Of a stretch of DNA of 54,717 nt, positions 8,908 to 16,575 are shown piece by piece. The notes beneath the pieces were generated by a model. It worked only from the letters and a program-made list of their open reading frames with translations. It did no database searches and was not told the origin of the DNA. Position 1 is the stretch's first letter; each line of letters opens with the position of its first letter. The stretch is taken from the NCBI GenBank assembly GCA_021738045.1, contig JAIPCU010000002.1:1-54717 (forward strand), written 5' to 3'. The position numbers and the translations under genes are program-made. The DNA is from Candidatus Methylopumilus sp. Its GTDB lineage: Bacteria; Pseudomonadota; Gammaproteobacteria; Burkholderiales; Burkholderiaceae_B.

Positions 8908-11034
8908 TCATGCTGCACGACCTTGGCGGGCCCCGAGAGTGATTCTTAGATTACCGTGAGCATCTAAGGTAAAGACATCGCCTGGACCAATCACCACAGT
9001 CGAGCCGGGTTGTTCAACCAACGCGGGACCCTCATAACGTTGCGCGGCGCGCAACTGCTCGAGCGACAGCACCGGTGTTTGTACATAGCCCTCGATATCC
9101 GGAAAAAATACCTGCCGCGAACGCTCGGCCTGTGCAGGCTGGTCGACGAGCGCTTGCGACGAACGCACCTCGGCATTGAGTGCCGCACTTGCAGAGGCCT
9201 CGACCCGCCAATTCACAGCTTCGACCCGCTGCCCGACCAGTTTTCCGCCAAAGCGGGCCGCATAAGCCTGGGCAAACGAAGCTTCGATGGTGCTTTGTTC
9301 AGATTGCACCAAGTGCGCAGGCAATTCAGTTTCGACTTCAAACCCTTGGCCAACGTAGCGCATATCCGCGCTACGACGAAACGTGATCCTCTCGCGCGCG
9401 ACACCCGCAGACGCTAATTCTTTGCTCAAGGCATCTTCCATTCCTTGCAGTAGCGCCTCAATCGCAGACCAGTCCATCTCGCTTAAGCGCGCATAACGCG
9501 TGCGAACCATGTCCATTTTCATTGGGGCAACCAGCAAGCCAAAGGCAGAAAACACACCTGCATTGGCTGGTACCAACAAATCTGAACAACCACTGCGACG
9601 TGCGACTTCGCGCGCGTGAATCGGGCCTGCGCCACCAAAGGCGAGCAAGGTATAACGTCGAATGTCGCGGCCATTTTCGACTGCATGAATTTTTGCGGCC
9701 ACTGCCATATGCTCGCAAACAATCCGATGAATCCCGTTGGCCGCTTCGACAATACTCAACCCTAAGGGGCGGGCGATATGTTCTTCGATCGCTTGCTCGG
9801 CTAAATCTAGACGCAAACTCACGGCACCGCTTAACGTACCTTGTGGATCTAAATAACCCAATACCAGCGCAGCATCGGTGACTGTGGGGCGAGTGCCGCC
9901 CAGACCATAACATGCAGGCCCCGGGCTTGACCCTGCGCTATGCGGGCCAACTTTCAACAAACCTGTCGTATCAACGTGAGCGATGCTGCCACCGCCGGCG
10001 CCGATCTCAATCAGGTCGATCGTAGGCAAACGCACCGGCAGCCCGCTGCCTTTTTTAAACCGTTGCTGACGCGCCGCTTCAAACTCTGTCGTAATCGACG
10101 GCCGCCCGTTCGAAATCAAACAGGCTTTGGCTGTGGTGCCGCCCATGTCAAAGGCCATCACGTTCGGGGTCTTTGACACCCGAGCAGAATGCGCCGCGCC
10201 CAAGGCACCCGCTGCCGGCCCCGACTCAAGCATACGAATCGGCATACGCTCGCCAAGCTCACGAGAAATGACACCACCGTTTGACTGCATGATGTGCAAA
10301 GTCGCGTTCAGCCCAATTGCCCGCAGGCCGTCTTCAATCGCCCCGAGGTAACTGCCAACCATGGGCATGACACAGGCGTTGAGCACAGTCGCGACGGTGC
10401 GCTCGTATTCACGGATTTCACCTAACACTTCAGACGATAGTGAAATCGACAACTCGGGCGCGATCCGTTGTGCGATCGCTTTCACACGCTGTTCGTGAGC
10501 GGGATTGGTAAAGCTATGTAAAAAGCATACGGCGATGGCACGCACCCCAGCATCGCGTAACTGACAGACGACACGCTCGACCTCTTGGTCTTGCATGGCA
10601 ATCACGACCTCACCTGCAGCATCGACACGTTCGCGGACTTCGGCCCGCAACGCGCGCGGTACGATCGCGTCAGGCCCTGGCGCCGTCAAGTCATACAAGT
10701 CGTAGCGCAACTCGCGTGCGATTTCGATCACATCACGAAACCCTTCGGTTGTGATTAAGCCGGTGACAGCACCCTTACGCTCAATCACAAGATTAGTGAC
10801 CGCAGTCGTGGCCCCCACCACGACGTCGGTGACTTGCGAAAGGGTCAGGCCGTGCTCTTTTAACAAAGCCAGTAAGCCCAAACGAATGGGCATCACGACA
10901 TCTGGCGCACCCGTCAGAACCTTTGAGGTGAAGATAGTGCCATCGGTACCGAGCAATACCAAGTCGGTAAAGGTGCCCCCGATATCAAAGGCAAAACGAT
11001 ACTGCTGGCCAGAAGCTAACGCCTGAGCACTCAT
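8908..11034 (-). CDS. hyuA: Hydantoinase A / oxoprolinase alpha family subunit
   Basis: The ASKHA-type nucleotide-binding motif FDIGGTFTDLVLL is at residues 16-28, and a second phosphate motif AFDMGGTTAKA lies mid-protein. The 'GAGGGSIAHVD' and LLAFGGAGPIHA segments are hallmarks of the hydantoinase/oxoprolinase/acetone carboxylase alpha family. At 708 residues it is of usual length. It starts 2 nt after the preA-like stop and is followed closely by hyuB, so the three should be co-translated. It supplies ATP hydrolysis for ring opening of a cyclic amide or imide. An acetone-carboxylase-like role is less likely because no gamma subunit is present. Confidence 0.92.
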   Translation of the reverse strand: MSAQALASGQQYRFAFDIGGTFTDLVLLGTDGTIFTSKVLTGAPDVVMPIRLGLLALLKEHGLTLSQVTDVVVGATTAVTNLVIERKGAVTGLITTEGFRDVIEIARELRYDLYDLTAPGPDAIVPRALRAEVRERVDAAGEVVIAMQDQEVERVVCQLRDAGVRAIAVCFLHSFTNPAHEQRVKAIAQRIAPELSISLSSEVLGEIREYERTVATVLNACVMPMVGSYLGAIEDGLRAIGLNATLHIMQSNGGVISRELGERMPIRMLESGPAAGALGAAHSARVSKTPNVMAFDMGGTTAKACLISNGRPSITTEFEAARQQRFKKGSGLPVRLPTIDLIEIGAGGGSIAHVDTTGLLKVGPHSAGSSPGPACYGLGGTRPTVTDAALVLGYLDPQGTLSGAVSLRLDLAEQAIEEHIARPLGLSIVEAANGIHRIVCEHMAVAAKIHAVENGRDIRRYTLLAFGGAGPIHAREVARRSGCSDLLVPANAGVFSAFGLLVAPMKMDMVRTRYARLSEMDWSAIEALLQGMEDALSKELASAGVARERITFRRSADMRYVGQGFEVETELPAHLVQSEQSTIEASFAQAYAARFGGKLVGQRVEAVNWRVEASASAALNAEVRSSQALVDQPAQAERSRQVFFPDIEGYVQTPVLSLEQLRAAQRYEGPALVEQPGSTVVIGPGDVFTLDAHGNLRITLGARQGRAA

Positions 11035-11036
11035 AC

Positions 11037-12353
11037 TTAGCCTTTAACTTTTGAGAGCTTGATACCACGCACAAAGCCGTTTTCGAATTTCTTAGACTCA
11101 AACACGTTATCTTTAATCGCGAAAAACTCTTGTAACGCGCGCTGCTCTTCGGTGGTCGTGTGCATGGTGGTGGCATCAAATGGGCAGGTTTGCGTGCACA
11201 TTTCACAACCGATACAGTTGGCATGTATCGATTCGACTGAGCCGTCACCCTGCGCCAAGGCATCGTAAAAACAAGTTTGAATACAAATCGTGCAGCTTGG
11301 ATTCTTACAGGCCTCAGAGGCAATTTCACTGTGCATGCGTGGCTTACGAAATTGCTCGCCATAATCCTTCACCGCTGCGCGCGACGCAATGCCCGTCATT
11401 GAGGCGATATCTGGATAGCCGTGGCTATCCATAAAGTTGTCAAGCCCCGTGATCATGCTGGGCAGGTACTTGATCCCCTTGAGCATCAGCACCGATCCCA
11501 CTTGAACGAGTGGCGCGCCCGTCATAATGAACTCGACGATATCTTTATGATCATAGATGCCGTTCGATCCGGTAATGGGCATGCCCAATTCTGTATAAAT
11601 ACGGTTGACCCAACGCAGCGACAAGGCTTTGGCCCAGACTCCACCAATCCCGGCAGGCCCGCCTAAGCGTGGCAAACCGGTTTCGATGTCAACAGAAAAA
11701 CCGGTGTAACGATTCGTAGCGGTCACACCCGCCGCACCCGCCTCTTTCACAGCGCGTGCAACATCCAACACGCGCGATTGATCAGGCGTGAGTTTGATCA
11801 CAACAGGGATCTTGACGGCCTCGCAGACGCGCGCTGTCACCTCGCGCGCAATCTCAGGCTCTTGCCCAATCATCGAGCCGCCATGCACACCAGGCATCAT
11901 GGCAGGATGCGGACAGCCGAAGTTAAGCTCAACCATGGGCAAGCCGCAATCTTCGATCGTGCGACAAATGTCGATCCAGCTTTGCATGGTTTTTCCGCCA
12001 GCACTACCGATCAAATGAGAGCCTTGATCTTGCGCGTACTTGTTCAAGTCTTTTAAGTGCGGAATCCATTCGCGCAGGGGCGTACTTGAGTATCCCGAAC
12101 GGCTGTAGAACACAAAATTCTTGTTGACCTTACCTTTAATCAGTTCATTTTTTTCATTCAAAATTGCGTACTTTGAATTTTGCGTCAAACGCGCCATGTC
12201 CTCGATGTCGGTGAGGGTTTTGATGATCATGCCACCCGCACCCGCATCGACACATTCGCGAATCACTTCGGGGCTATTGGTCGTTTCGAGCGACGCAATC
12301 ACCACCGGATTTTTAAATTTGACGCCACAAAAATCTAAAGAGAGATCAGCCAC
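11037..12353 (-). CDS. preA: PreA-like NAD-dependent dihydropyrimidine dehydrogenase subunit
   Basis: The N-terminal TIM barrel (DLSLDFCGVKFKNPVVIASL, 'VELNFGCPHPAMMPG', VVIKLTPDQ) is a dihydroorotate/dihydropyrimidine dehydrogenase FMN domain. It is followed by a two-[4Fe-4S] ferredoxin domain: CKNPSCTICIQTC near residue 350 and CIGCEMCTQTC near 385. The 438-residue length and order match PreA. E. coli PreA needs PreT to take electrons from NAD(P)H, and no preT is in the window. The start is GTG with AGGGG upstream. It heads the hyuAB operon, so it probably reduces the ring C=C bond of a pyrimidine-like or lactam intermediate. The first cluster spacing (C-x4-C) is slightly unusual. Confidence 0.85.
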   Translation of the reverse strand: MADLSLDFCGVKFKNPVVIASLETTNSPEVIRECVDAGAGGMIIKTLTDIEDMARLTQNSKYAILNEKNELIKGKVNKNFVFYSRSGYSSTPLREWIPHLKDLNKYAQDQGSHLIGSAGGKTMQSWIDICRTIEDCGLPMVELNFGCPHPAMMPGVHGGSMIGQEPEIAREVTARVCEAVKIPVVIKLTPDQSRVLDVARAVKEAGAAGVTATNRYTGFSVDIETGLPRLGGPAGIGGVWAKALSLRWVNRIYTELGMPITGSNGIYDHKDIVEFIMTGAPLVQVGSVLMLKGIKYLPSMITGLDNFMDSHGYPDIASMTGIASRAAVKDYGEQFRKPRMHSEIASEACKNPSCTICIQTCFYDALAQGDGSVESIHANCIGCEMCTQTCPFDATTMHTTTEEQRALQEFFAIKDNVFESKKFENGFVRGIKLSKVKG

Positions 12354-12409
12354 GTGTTGCCCCTAAATTAAGCGAAATTGAATAAATTAAATAAAAGACG
12401 TCAGAACCC

Positions 12410-13021
12410 TCAGGGCTCACCCACCCGACGCCCGCGCGCCTTTAACGCTTCGCCGCCCGGACGCAGCGAGGTGCGGCCACTTTCGTTATTACCCTCGACC
12501 AATCGCCCCAGAAGCTCCATGAACACCTGACGATCTGCGGGATTGAGCGGACTGAGCAATTGCTGTTGCGACAACTGCATATCTTTTTGATAGCGTTGTA
12601 CGAATTTTTTTCCGTCTGGCGTAGCCAAACATAATTTACGTCGACGGTTCTGCGGATCGACGACCCGCGTAAGCAGGTTGCGGTCTTCAAGGCGTCTGAG
12701 AATTTCGGCAACGTTGGCTGGATCGAGCCCAAGCTCAGCACCAAGGGTGGCCTGATCGATACCGGGCCGGTTGATTAAAATGCTCAGCAAGCCAAACTGC
12801 ACTGGGGTCACTTGCCCATCGGCCACGCGTGCCGAAAACATGGCCACATGAATTTGATGCAATCTGCGCACTAAGTAGCCTGGACGATCCCAAATCGTGT
12901 GGTTGGCGGCAGGGGTAGCAGCCACTTTGGATACCGCGGGCACAACCACCAGAGCAGGCGGCGAACTCGCCGCCGCTTTGCGGCCCAACTTCGCTTGCAC
13001 CACACGCACACTTTTCGTCAC
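12410..13021 (-). CDS. MarR-family transcriptional regulator with N-terminal extension
   Basis: The core from about residue 42 (HTIWDRPGYLVRRLHQIHVAMF) to 165 is a MarR winged helix. It includes 'GIDQATLGAELGLDPANVAEILRRLEDRNLL' and the wing VDPQNRRRKLCLATPDG. The roughly 40-residue Ala/Val/Pro-rich lead and the basic tail are outside the usual domain, so the real start may be further in; the GTG at 13021 is the longest option. It lies 56 bp upstream of preA in the same direction and downstream of the sox/fccB run, making it the best candidate regulator for the preA-hyu operon. MarR proteins usually respond to aromatic or phenolic ligands. Confidence 0.85.
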   Translation of the reverse strand: MTKSVRVVQAKLGRKAAASSPPALVVVPAVSKVAATPAANHTIWDRPGYLVRRLHQIHVAMFSARVADGQVTPVQFGLLSILINRPGIDQATLGAELGLDPANVAEILRRLEDRNLLTRVVDPQNRRRKLCLATPDGKKFVQRYQKDMQLSQQQLLSPLNPADRQVFMELLGRLVEGNNESGRTSLRPGGEALKARGRRVGEP

Positions 13022-13029
13022 GGCAGGCC

Positions 13030-13080
13030 TTGATCAACGGTTTGTATACTGATTGTTCGTATACTGACAGTTGATTGTCA
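13030..13080. promoter_or_regulatory. Candidate MarR operator region
   Basis: Directly upstream of the marR start are TTGATCAA (13030-13037, palindrome), GTATACTGA twice (13044-13052 and 13059-13067, 15 bp apart) and an inverted repeat TGACA-6-TGTCA (13065-13080). Such clustered repeats suit binding of a dimeric regulator near its own promoter. This is seen in sequence; the link to MarR is inference from position. Confidence 0.45.
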
Positions 13081-13135
13081 AACCAACCCAACCGTGTTGT
13101 CAAGTAAAAATCAGGCAGGGTTTACGCGCATTTGG

Positions 13136-14410
13136 TTACAACAAACTATCGGCCCAAATATTACGGGCCCAGCCCCAGGCATACACGCCTTCTAACTCAC
13201 TGGGGGCCGCCGACACGCCGCCCGAACCCGCGACAGTTTTATACGTCTTGTCTGACGCACTGTACTGATGAACGCTGGCCACATGCACGACTTTTGTGGC
13301 ATCGACAAAGCTATAGCAAGTGTTGTTTAACACCGGCTGAGGGTTAAGGGCAAACCCTCGTAACTCAGCCACAATGGCGGCCGCAGCGACCTTGGCATGC
13401 TGATTTGCCATATGTGCCGACTTGGGCATAAACGCAGCGTTTTGTGTCGAATCCCCCAAAATATGGATATCTTTGGCTGCCGTTGATTCAAAGTTCAAAA
13501 AATTCACCTGCGCCCAGCGTTTATTTGAGTTCGCTAAGCCCGCTTGCACAATTAACTCAGCCGCACGCATGCGTGGCAAAACATTTAACACGTCAGCTTG
13601 GACCGAGTCTTGAATATCAAAGCGAAGCATCTTGGTCGCACCCTCGACTCTGACCAGATTATGCGATGCGCGATATTCAATCATGCCTGGGTACAAATCG
13701 GCCCAAGCCTTCTTAAACAAGCCGGGCTTTGACACGACATCTTCGTTCGCATCCAGAATCAAAACCTTAGATTTAGGTTTATGCTTTTTAAAATATGCGG
13801 CAACTTGGCAAGCTCGCTCATACGGGCCGGGCGGGCATCTAAAGGGTGCCTCTGGAATGCTCAGCGCAAACACGCCACCATCCGGCATGTCTTGTAGTTG
13901 CTTTTGTAATGCAAGTGTTTCAGGCCCCGCCTTCCAAGCCTGCAGCGTTGCCCCCAACTGGTTCGCCTGCACCAAGCCTTCGATGCTATTCATCATCAAA
14001 CCAATGCCTGGCGACAACACTAATTTATCGTAATTCAGCGTCGTGCCAGCGTGTAATTGCACAAGCTTTTTAAGCGGATCAATCGCAGTCACCCAGTCGC
14101 GCACCAACGAGACACCGTGCTGCTTTTGCAACGCGTCGTACGAAACGGTCAACTCAGGCAGCGTGCTTGACCCCCCCAGTACCAGGTTAGAAAGAGGGCA
14201 AGACACGAACGACAACTCGGGTTCAATCAAGGTGACGTTTGCATTGCCCTCAGACCAGAGGCGAAGATATTTTGCCGCCGTAGCCCCCCCATAACCGGCC
14301 CCAACCACCAGTACTCGAGCCGACTTTAAATCGGCACGTACAACTGCTGGAAACGCTAGACTAGCGCCCAACAGTGCTCCGGTGCGCTGTAAAAACTGAC
14401 GACGTTTCAT
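13136..14410 (-). CDS. fccB: FccB/SoxF-like flavocytochrome c sulfide dehydrogenase flavoprotein
   Basis: The N-terminus MKRRQFLQRTGALLGASLAFPAVVRA is a twin-arginine signal. It is followed by the FAD-binding VLVVGAGYGGATAAKYLR and the family segment 'FVSCPLSNLVLGG'. Two cysteines at the positions expected for the redox-active disulfide appear in FRCPPGPYERA (near residue 190) and NTCYSFVD (near 365). The C-terminal FCSD-flavin-binding domain is present (424 aa). It oxidises sulfide or a sulfane in the periplasm and normally works with a small cytochrome c partner (FccA/SoxE), which is not adjacent; SoxAX could serve instead (inference). It is the last gene of the sox run, 24 bp after soxA. 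Confidence 0.88.
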   Translation of the reverse strand: MKRRQFLQRTGALLGASLAFPAVVRADLKSARVLVVGAGYGGATAAKYLRLWSEGNANVTLIEPELSFVSCPLSNLVLGGSSTLPELTVSYDALQKQHGVSLVRDWVTAIDPLKKLVQLHAGTTLNYDKLVLSPGIGLMMNSIEGLVQANQLGATLQAWKAGPETLALQKQLQDMPDGGVFALSIPEAPFRCPPGPYERACQVAAYFKKHKPKSKVLILDANEDVVSKPGLFKKAWADLYPGMIEYRASHNLVRVEGATKMLRFDIQDSVQADVLNVLPRMRAAELIVQAGLANSNKRWAQVNFLNFESTAAKDIHILGDSTQNAAFMPKSAHMANQHAKVAAAAIVAELRGFALNPQPVLNNTCYSFVDATKVVHVASVHQYSASDKTYKTVAGSGGVSAAPSELEGVYAWGWARNIWADSLL

Positions 14411-14434
14411 GTTGATTGACCTCGGGATAGTCTT

Positions 14435-15256
14435 CTAAGGGCGAACGCCTGGGCTCTCGAGCAGCATAGCGCGTGCACGCCAAGCTAAAAACAATTCAAG
14501 TTCAAGCAACTCGGTTGAGCCAAACGCAAAAGGCTCTGCGCGAACGCCTACCAGACAATTACGCAAGCGTCGCTCGAGCGAACCCACCGTCTGCCATTCA
14601 AGCCGGTAGATTGGATACGCTGTTGGATGCGCCTGAGGAATCGGATTGCCGGCAAGTTTTTGCCCAGCGCGCTCGGCATGGCATTGAGCACAAGAGAGGT
14701 TTAACTGACCCATGCGCTGATTAAATAAACGTTGGCCTGCGGCTAGCGAAGCCTCGTTGGCCGCGGTACGCTCAACGGTAATCGGCATGCCTTTAGACTG
14801 AGTCGCGACAAAAGCCGAAAGTGCCAGTAATGGTTTGCTCTCAGCAGCAAAGGGCGTTGCGCTTTGCTGCTCAGTGCGACACTGATTGATGCGCCCCGTC
14901 AGGCTGAGTAGTTGACCCGCAGTACTGACCTTAGGGAAACTTGCTGCGACACCTTTCATCGATACCGTAGCATCACCATGACACGAGGCACAAGATTGAT
15001 TTTTTTTACCCGCGATCTCTTGCCACAAGACCTGCCCATCCAAGACCGCAAACGTGGCCGGATTTAAGAGAGGATCATCTTGCATTGCCTTGGTATCAGG
15101 CGACATCAAGACGTAACTTGATTGACGCTCAGCCCCAACCGGATCGGCTTGCGACGAGGCGTGACAGGGCAGCAAAATAGCGAGCGAAAAAAGAATAGCT
15201 AGCGACAGCCGCTTTTCGAGCAGACAAGACAAAAAAACTTGCCACACCCAAGGCAT
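14435..15256 (-). CDS. soxA: SoxA, diheme c-type cytochrome of the Sox system
   Basis: Two haem c motifs, CASCH (near residue 88) and CAQCH (near 189), and a later cysteine in RNCLVGVRAEPF match the active-site Cys haem ligand of SoxA. SoxA with SoxX attaches sulfur substrates to the SoxY cysteine. The ORF track begins at 15421 inside soxZ. An ATG at 15364 overlaps the soxZ stop (TGATG) but would place an 18-bp-repeat-encoded extension before the signal peptide. I prefer the ATG at 15256, giving MPWVWQVFLSCLLEKR, a hydrophobic stretch and a likely CHA|SS cleavage. The start is uncertain; the family call is firm. Confidence 0.85.
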   Translation of the reverse strand: MPWVWQVFLSCLLEKRLSLAILFSLAILLPCHASSQADPVGAERQSSYVLMSPDTKAMQDDPLLNPATFAVLDGQVLWQEIAGKKNQSCASCHGDATVSMKGVAASFPKVSTAGQLLSLTGRINQCRTEQQSATPFAAESKPLLALSAFVATQSKGMPITVERTAANEASLAAGQRLFNQRMGQLNLSCAQCHAERAGQKLAGNPIPQAHPTAYPIYRLEWQTVGSLERRLRNCLVGVRAEPFAFGSTELLELELFLAWRARAMLLESPGVRP

Positions 15257-15361
15257 CTCGTTGCTCTCAAGCCTCTCGTTGCGCTGAAGCCTCTCGCTGC
15301 GCTGAAACATCTCGTTGCGCTGAAGCCTCTCGTTGCTCTGAAGCGCCTGGCTGCTCCGAAA
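15254..15361. repeat. 18-bp tandem repeat, five copies plus a degenerate sixth
   Basis: Units of consensus CMTCTCGTTGCGCTGAAG run head to tail at 15254, 15272, 15290, 15308 and 15326, with a degenerate copy at 15344. The period is a multiple of three. On the minus strand each unit reads CTTCAGCGCAACGAGAGG, encoding (L/F)Q(R/S)(N/S)E(R/M) in the soxA frame, and carries a GAGAGG that resembles a ribosome binding site. It lies exactly between the soxZ stop and the likely soxA start. Confidence 0.9.
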
Positions 15362-15363
15362 CA

Positions 15364-15693
15364 TCACGTCACAGTGAGCGTACTGGTTGTGCTCGAAGCG
15401 TAGCCATTGTCGCCAGACCACTTGAATTCTAGTGTGCCGCTTTCGATCGCAGTGGTTGTAAACACAATCAACGGATTCGCACCCATTGCCGGGTGCAACT
15501 CGACACGAAACACCTCAACGCCATTATAGGTACAACGAAAATCGCGAATGATATCGCGAGGAATCCGCTGACCGGTCTCAGTGTGCCGAAAACCAGACTC
15601 CATATCGTGTTGCACAATGATACGGATCTCAAGAATTTCGCCCTTTTTAGCCGTTGTGGGCATCGTGACAATCGTACGAGAGGTCTTATTCAC
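15364..15693 (-). CDS. soxZ: SoxZ, thiosulfate-carrier subunit
   Basis: 'RTIVTMPTTAKKGEILEIRI', 'QHDMESGFRHTETGQRIPRD' and the C-terminal 'LEFKWSGDNGYASSTT' are characteristic of SoxZ, the small partner of the SoxYZ carrier in the periplasm. The track start at 15717 lies inside soxY. The GTG at 15693 is one base after the soxY stop and has GAGGTG just upstream, so I choose it (109 aa, usual length). As in other Sox systems there is no signal peptide; SoxZ is thought to be exported bound to SoxY. Confidence 0.9.
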   Translation of the reverse strand: MNKTSRTIVTMPTTAKKGEILEIRIIVQHDMESGFRHTETGQRIPRDIIRDFRCTYNGVEVFRVELHPAMGANPLIVFTTTAIESGTLEFKWSGDNGYASSTTSTLTVT

Positions 15694-15694
15694 A

Positions 15695-16138
15695 TTACAC
15701 CTCAGTGCAGGCCGCAAGCGTCACTAAGGTCGCTGCGTCACCTTGCCAAAAAGAACCATCACCCATTTGTGCGATTGCCCTGACGCGTTGCGAATCGCCC
15801 AAACGAATGCGGGTGGTAATCGCTGCGCGCCCGGCGCGAGGCGACAAGAAAAAACTCACAACGTTGGGCAAAGGATTACCTTCAGCCACGATATGAATGG
15901 CTCGCACATAATCTGCCTCAGTCATCGGGCTTTGTACAGACACCTTCATGGTGACCAGATTACCGTTCTCAACCAGCGGCGGGATCTCGAGCGTCACGCG
16001 ACCGACCTGAGCCGAGCGACCACCCAAAATTTTGTCAACGGCTTGCGTGGCATCGTCGACCGTCGCAAACGCATTCAATGTTGGCAACACGCTGGCGGCT
16101 GCCGCACTTATCACAAAGGTTCTTCGAGTGACTGTCAC
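15695..16138 (-). CDS. soxY: SoxY, sulfur-carrier subunit with atypical C-terminal arm
   Basis: A Tat signal (TRRTFVISAAAASVLP) precedes a SoxY domain with 'VSVQSPMTEADYVRAIHIVAEGNPLPNV' and 'TRIRLGDSQRVRAIAQMGDG'. SoxY carries the substrate on a cysteine in a C-terminal GGCGG arm. Here the protein ends LVTLAACTEV: the only cysteine is four residues from the end but the flanking glycines are missing. The start overlaps the soxX stop by 4 nt. Length (147 aa) is normal, so the ending is not a truncation artefact. The cysteine position fits a carrier role, with possibly altered arm flexibility or partner choice. Confidence 0.88.
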   Translation of the reverse strand: MTVTRRTFVISAAAASVLPTLNAFATVDDATQAVDKILGGRSAQVGRVTLEIPPLVENGNLVTMKVSVQSPMTEADYVRAIHIVAEGNPLPNVVSFFLSPRAGRAAITTRIRLGDSQRVRAIAQMGDGSFWQGDAATLVTLAACTEV

Positions 16139-16575
16139 GGTTTTAAGCTCACTAAAAAAGCTACAACGTCTTCGATGTCTTGCGCCGTCAAGATTGCTTT
16201 ACCTGCAAACTGCGGTGCAATCCGCGTAAAACCCTCTGCACGAAAATAAGAGGGCATGATGGTATTTGGATTAAAGCGACTCGCATCGACGATGCGAGCA
16301 CGCAACTGCTCTGCCGACAAGGCTGCCGAACTAGCCGCCAAATCTGGGGCAAGCGTGCCCTGAAAACGTTCTTCAGGAAACGGCCCGCTATGACACAGTA
16401 TGCATAAACCGCCCTGACGACTCAACACCAGAGCGCGCCCACGTACCGTATCCCCCGGTTGCCCCGACAATGAAGCGTTGATCGCATCACCGACAAAGAC
16501 CTGGGCTTGCAGGGGGCTGGGGCAGGCAAGCCAGAAACTGGCCACTAACGCCCATCCAGCACCCCATTTCGTCAT
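16135..16575 (-). CDS. soxX: SoxX, monohaem c-type cytochrome
   Basis: A Sec-type leader (WALVASFWLACPSPLQA) is followed by one haem motif CILCH near residue 59 and the axial methionine in NTIMPSYF near 105, within the family context 'ADIVDASRFNPNTIMP'-like spacing. SoxX accepts electrons from SoxA when sulfur compounds are conjugated to SoxY. Its start overlaps the stop of the upstream iorB-like gene (ATGA), so the sox genes are translationally coupled to a molybdenum hydroxylase gene. This coupling is unusual for a sox locus. Confidence 0.9.
   Translation of the reverse strand: MTKWGAGWALVASFWLACPSPLQAQVFVGDAINASLSGQPGDTVRGRALVLSRQGGLCILCHSGPFPEERFQGTLAPDLAASSAALSAEQLRARIVDASRFNPNTIMPSYFRAEGFTRIAPQFAGKAILTAQDIEDVVAFLVSLKP

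Noticed and set aside
15254-15361. CRISPR array
   Set aside because: Units are contiguous 18-bp tandem repeats with no unique spacers, and no cas genes are present.
13136-15693. Complete thiosulfate-oxidising Sox operon
   Set aside because: soxB, soxC and soxD are absent from the window; only X, Y, Z, A and an fccB-like gene are present.
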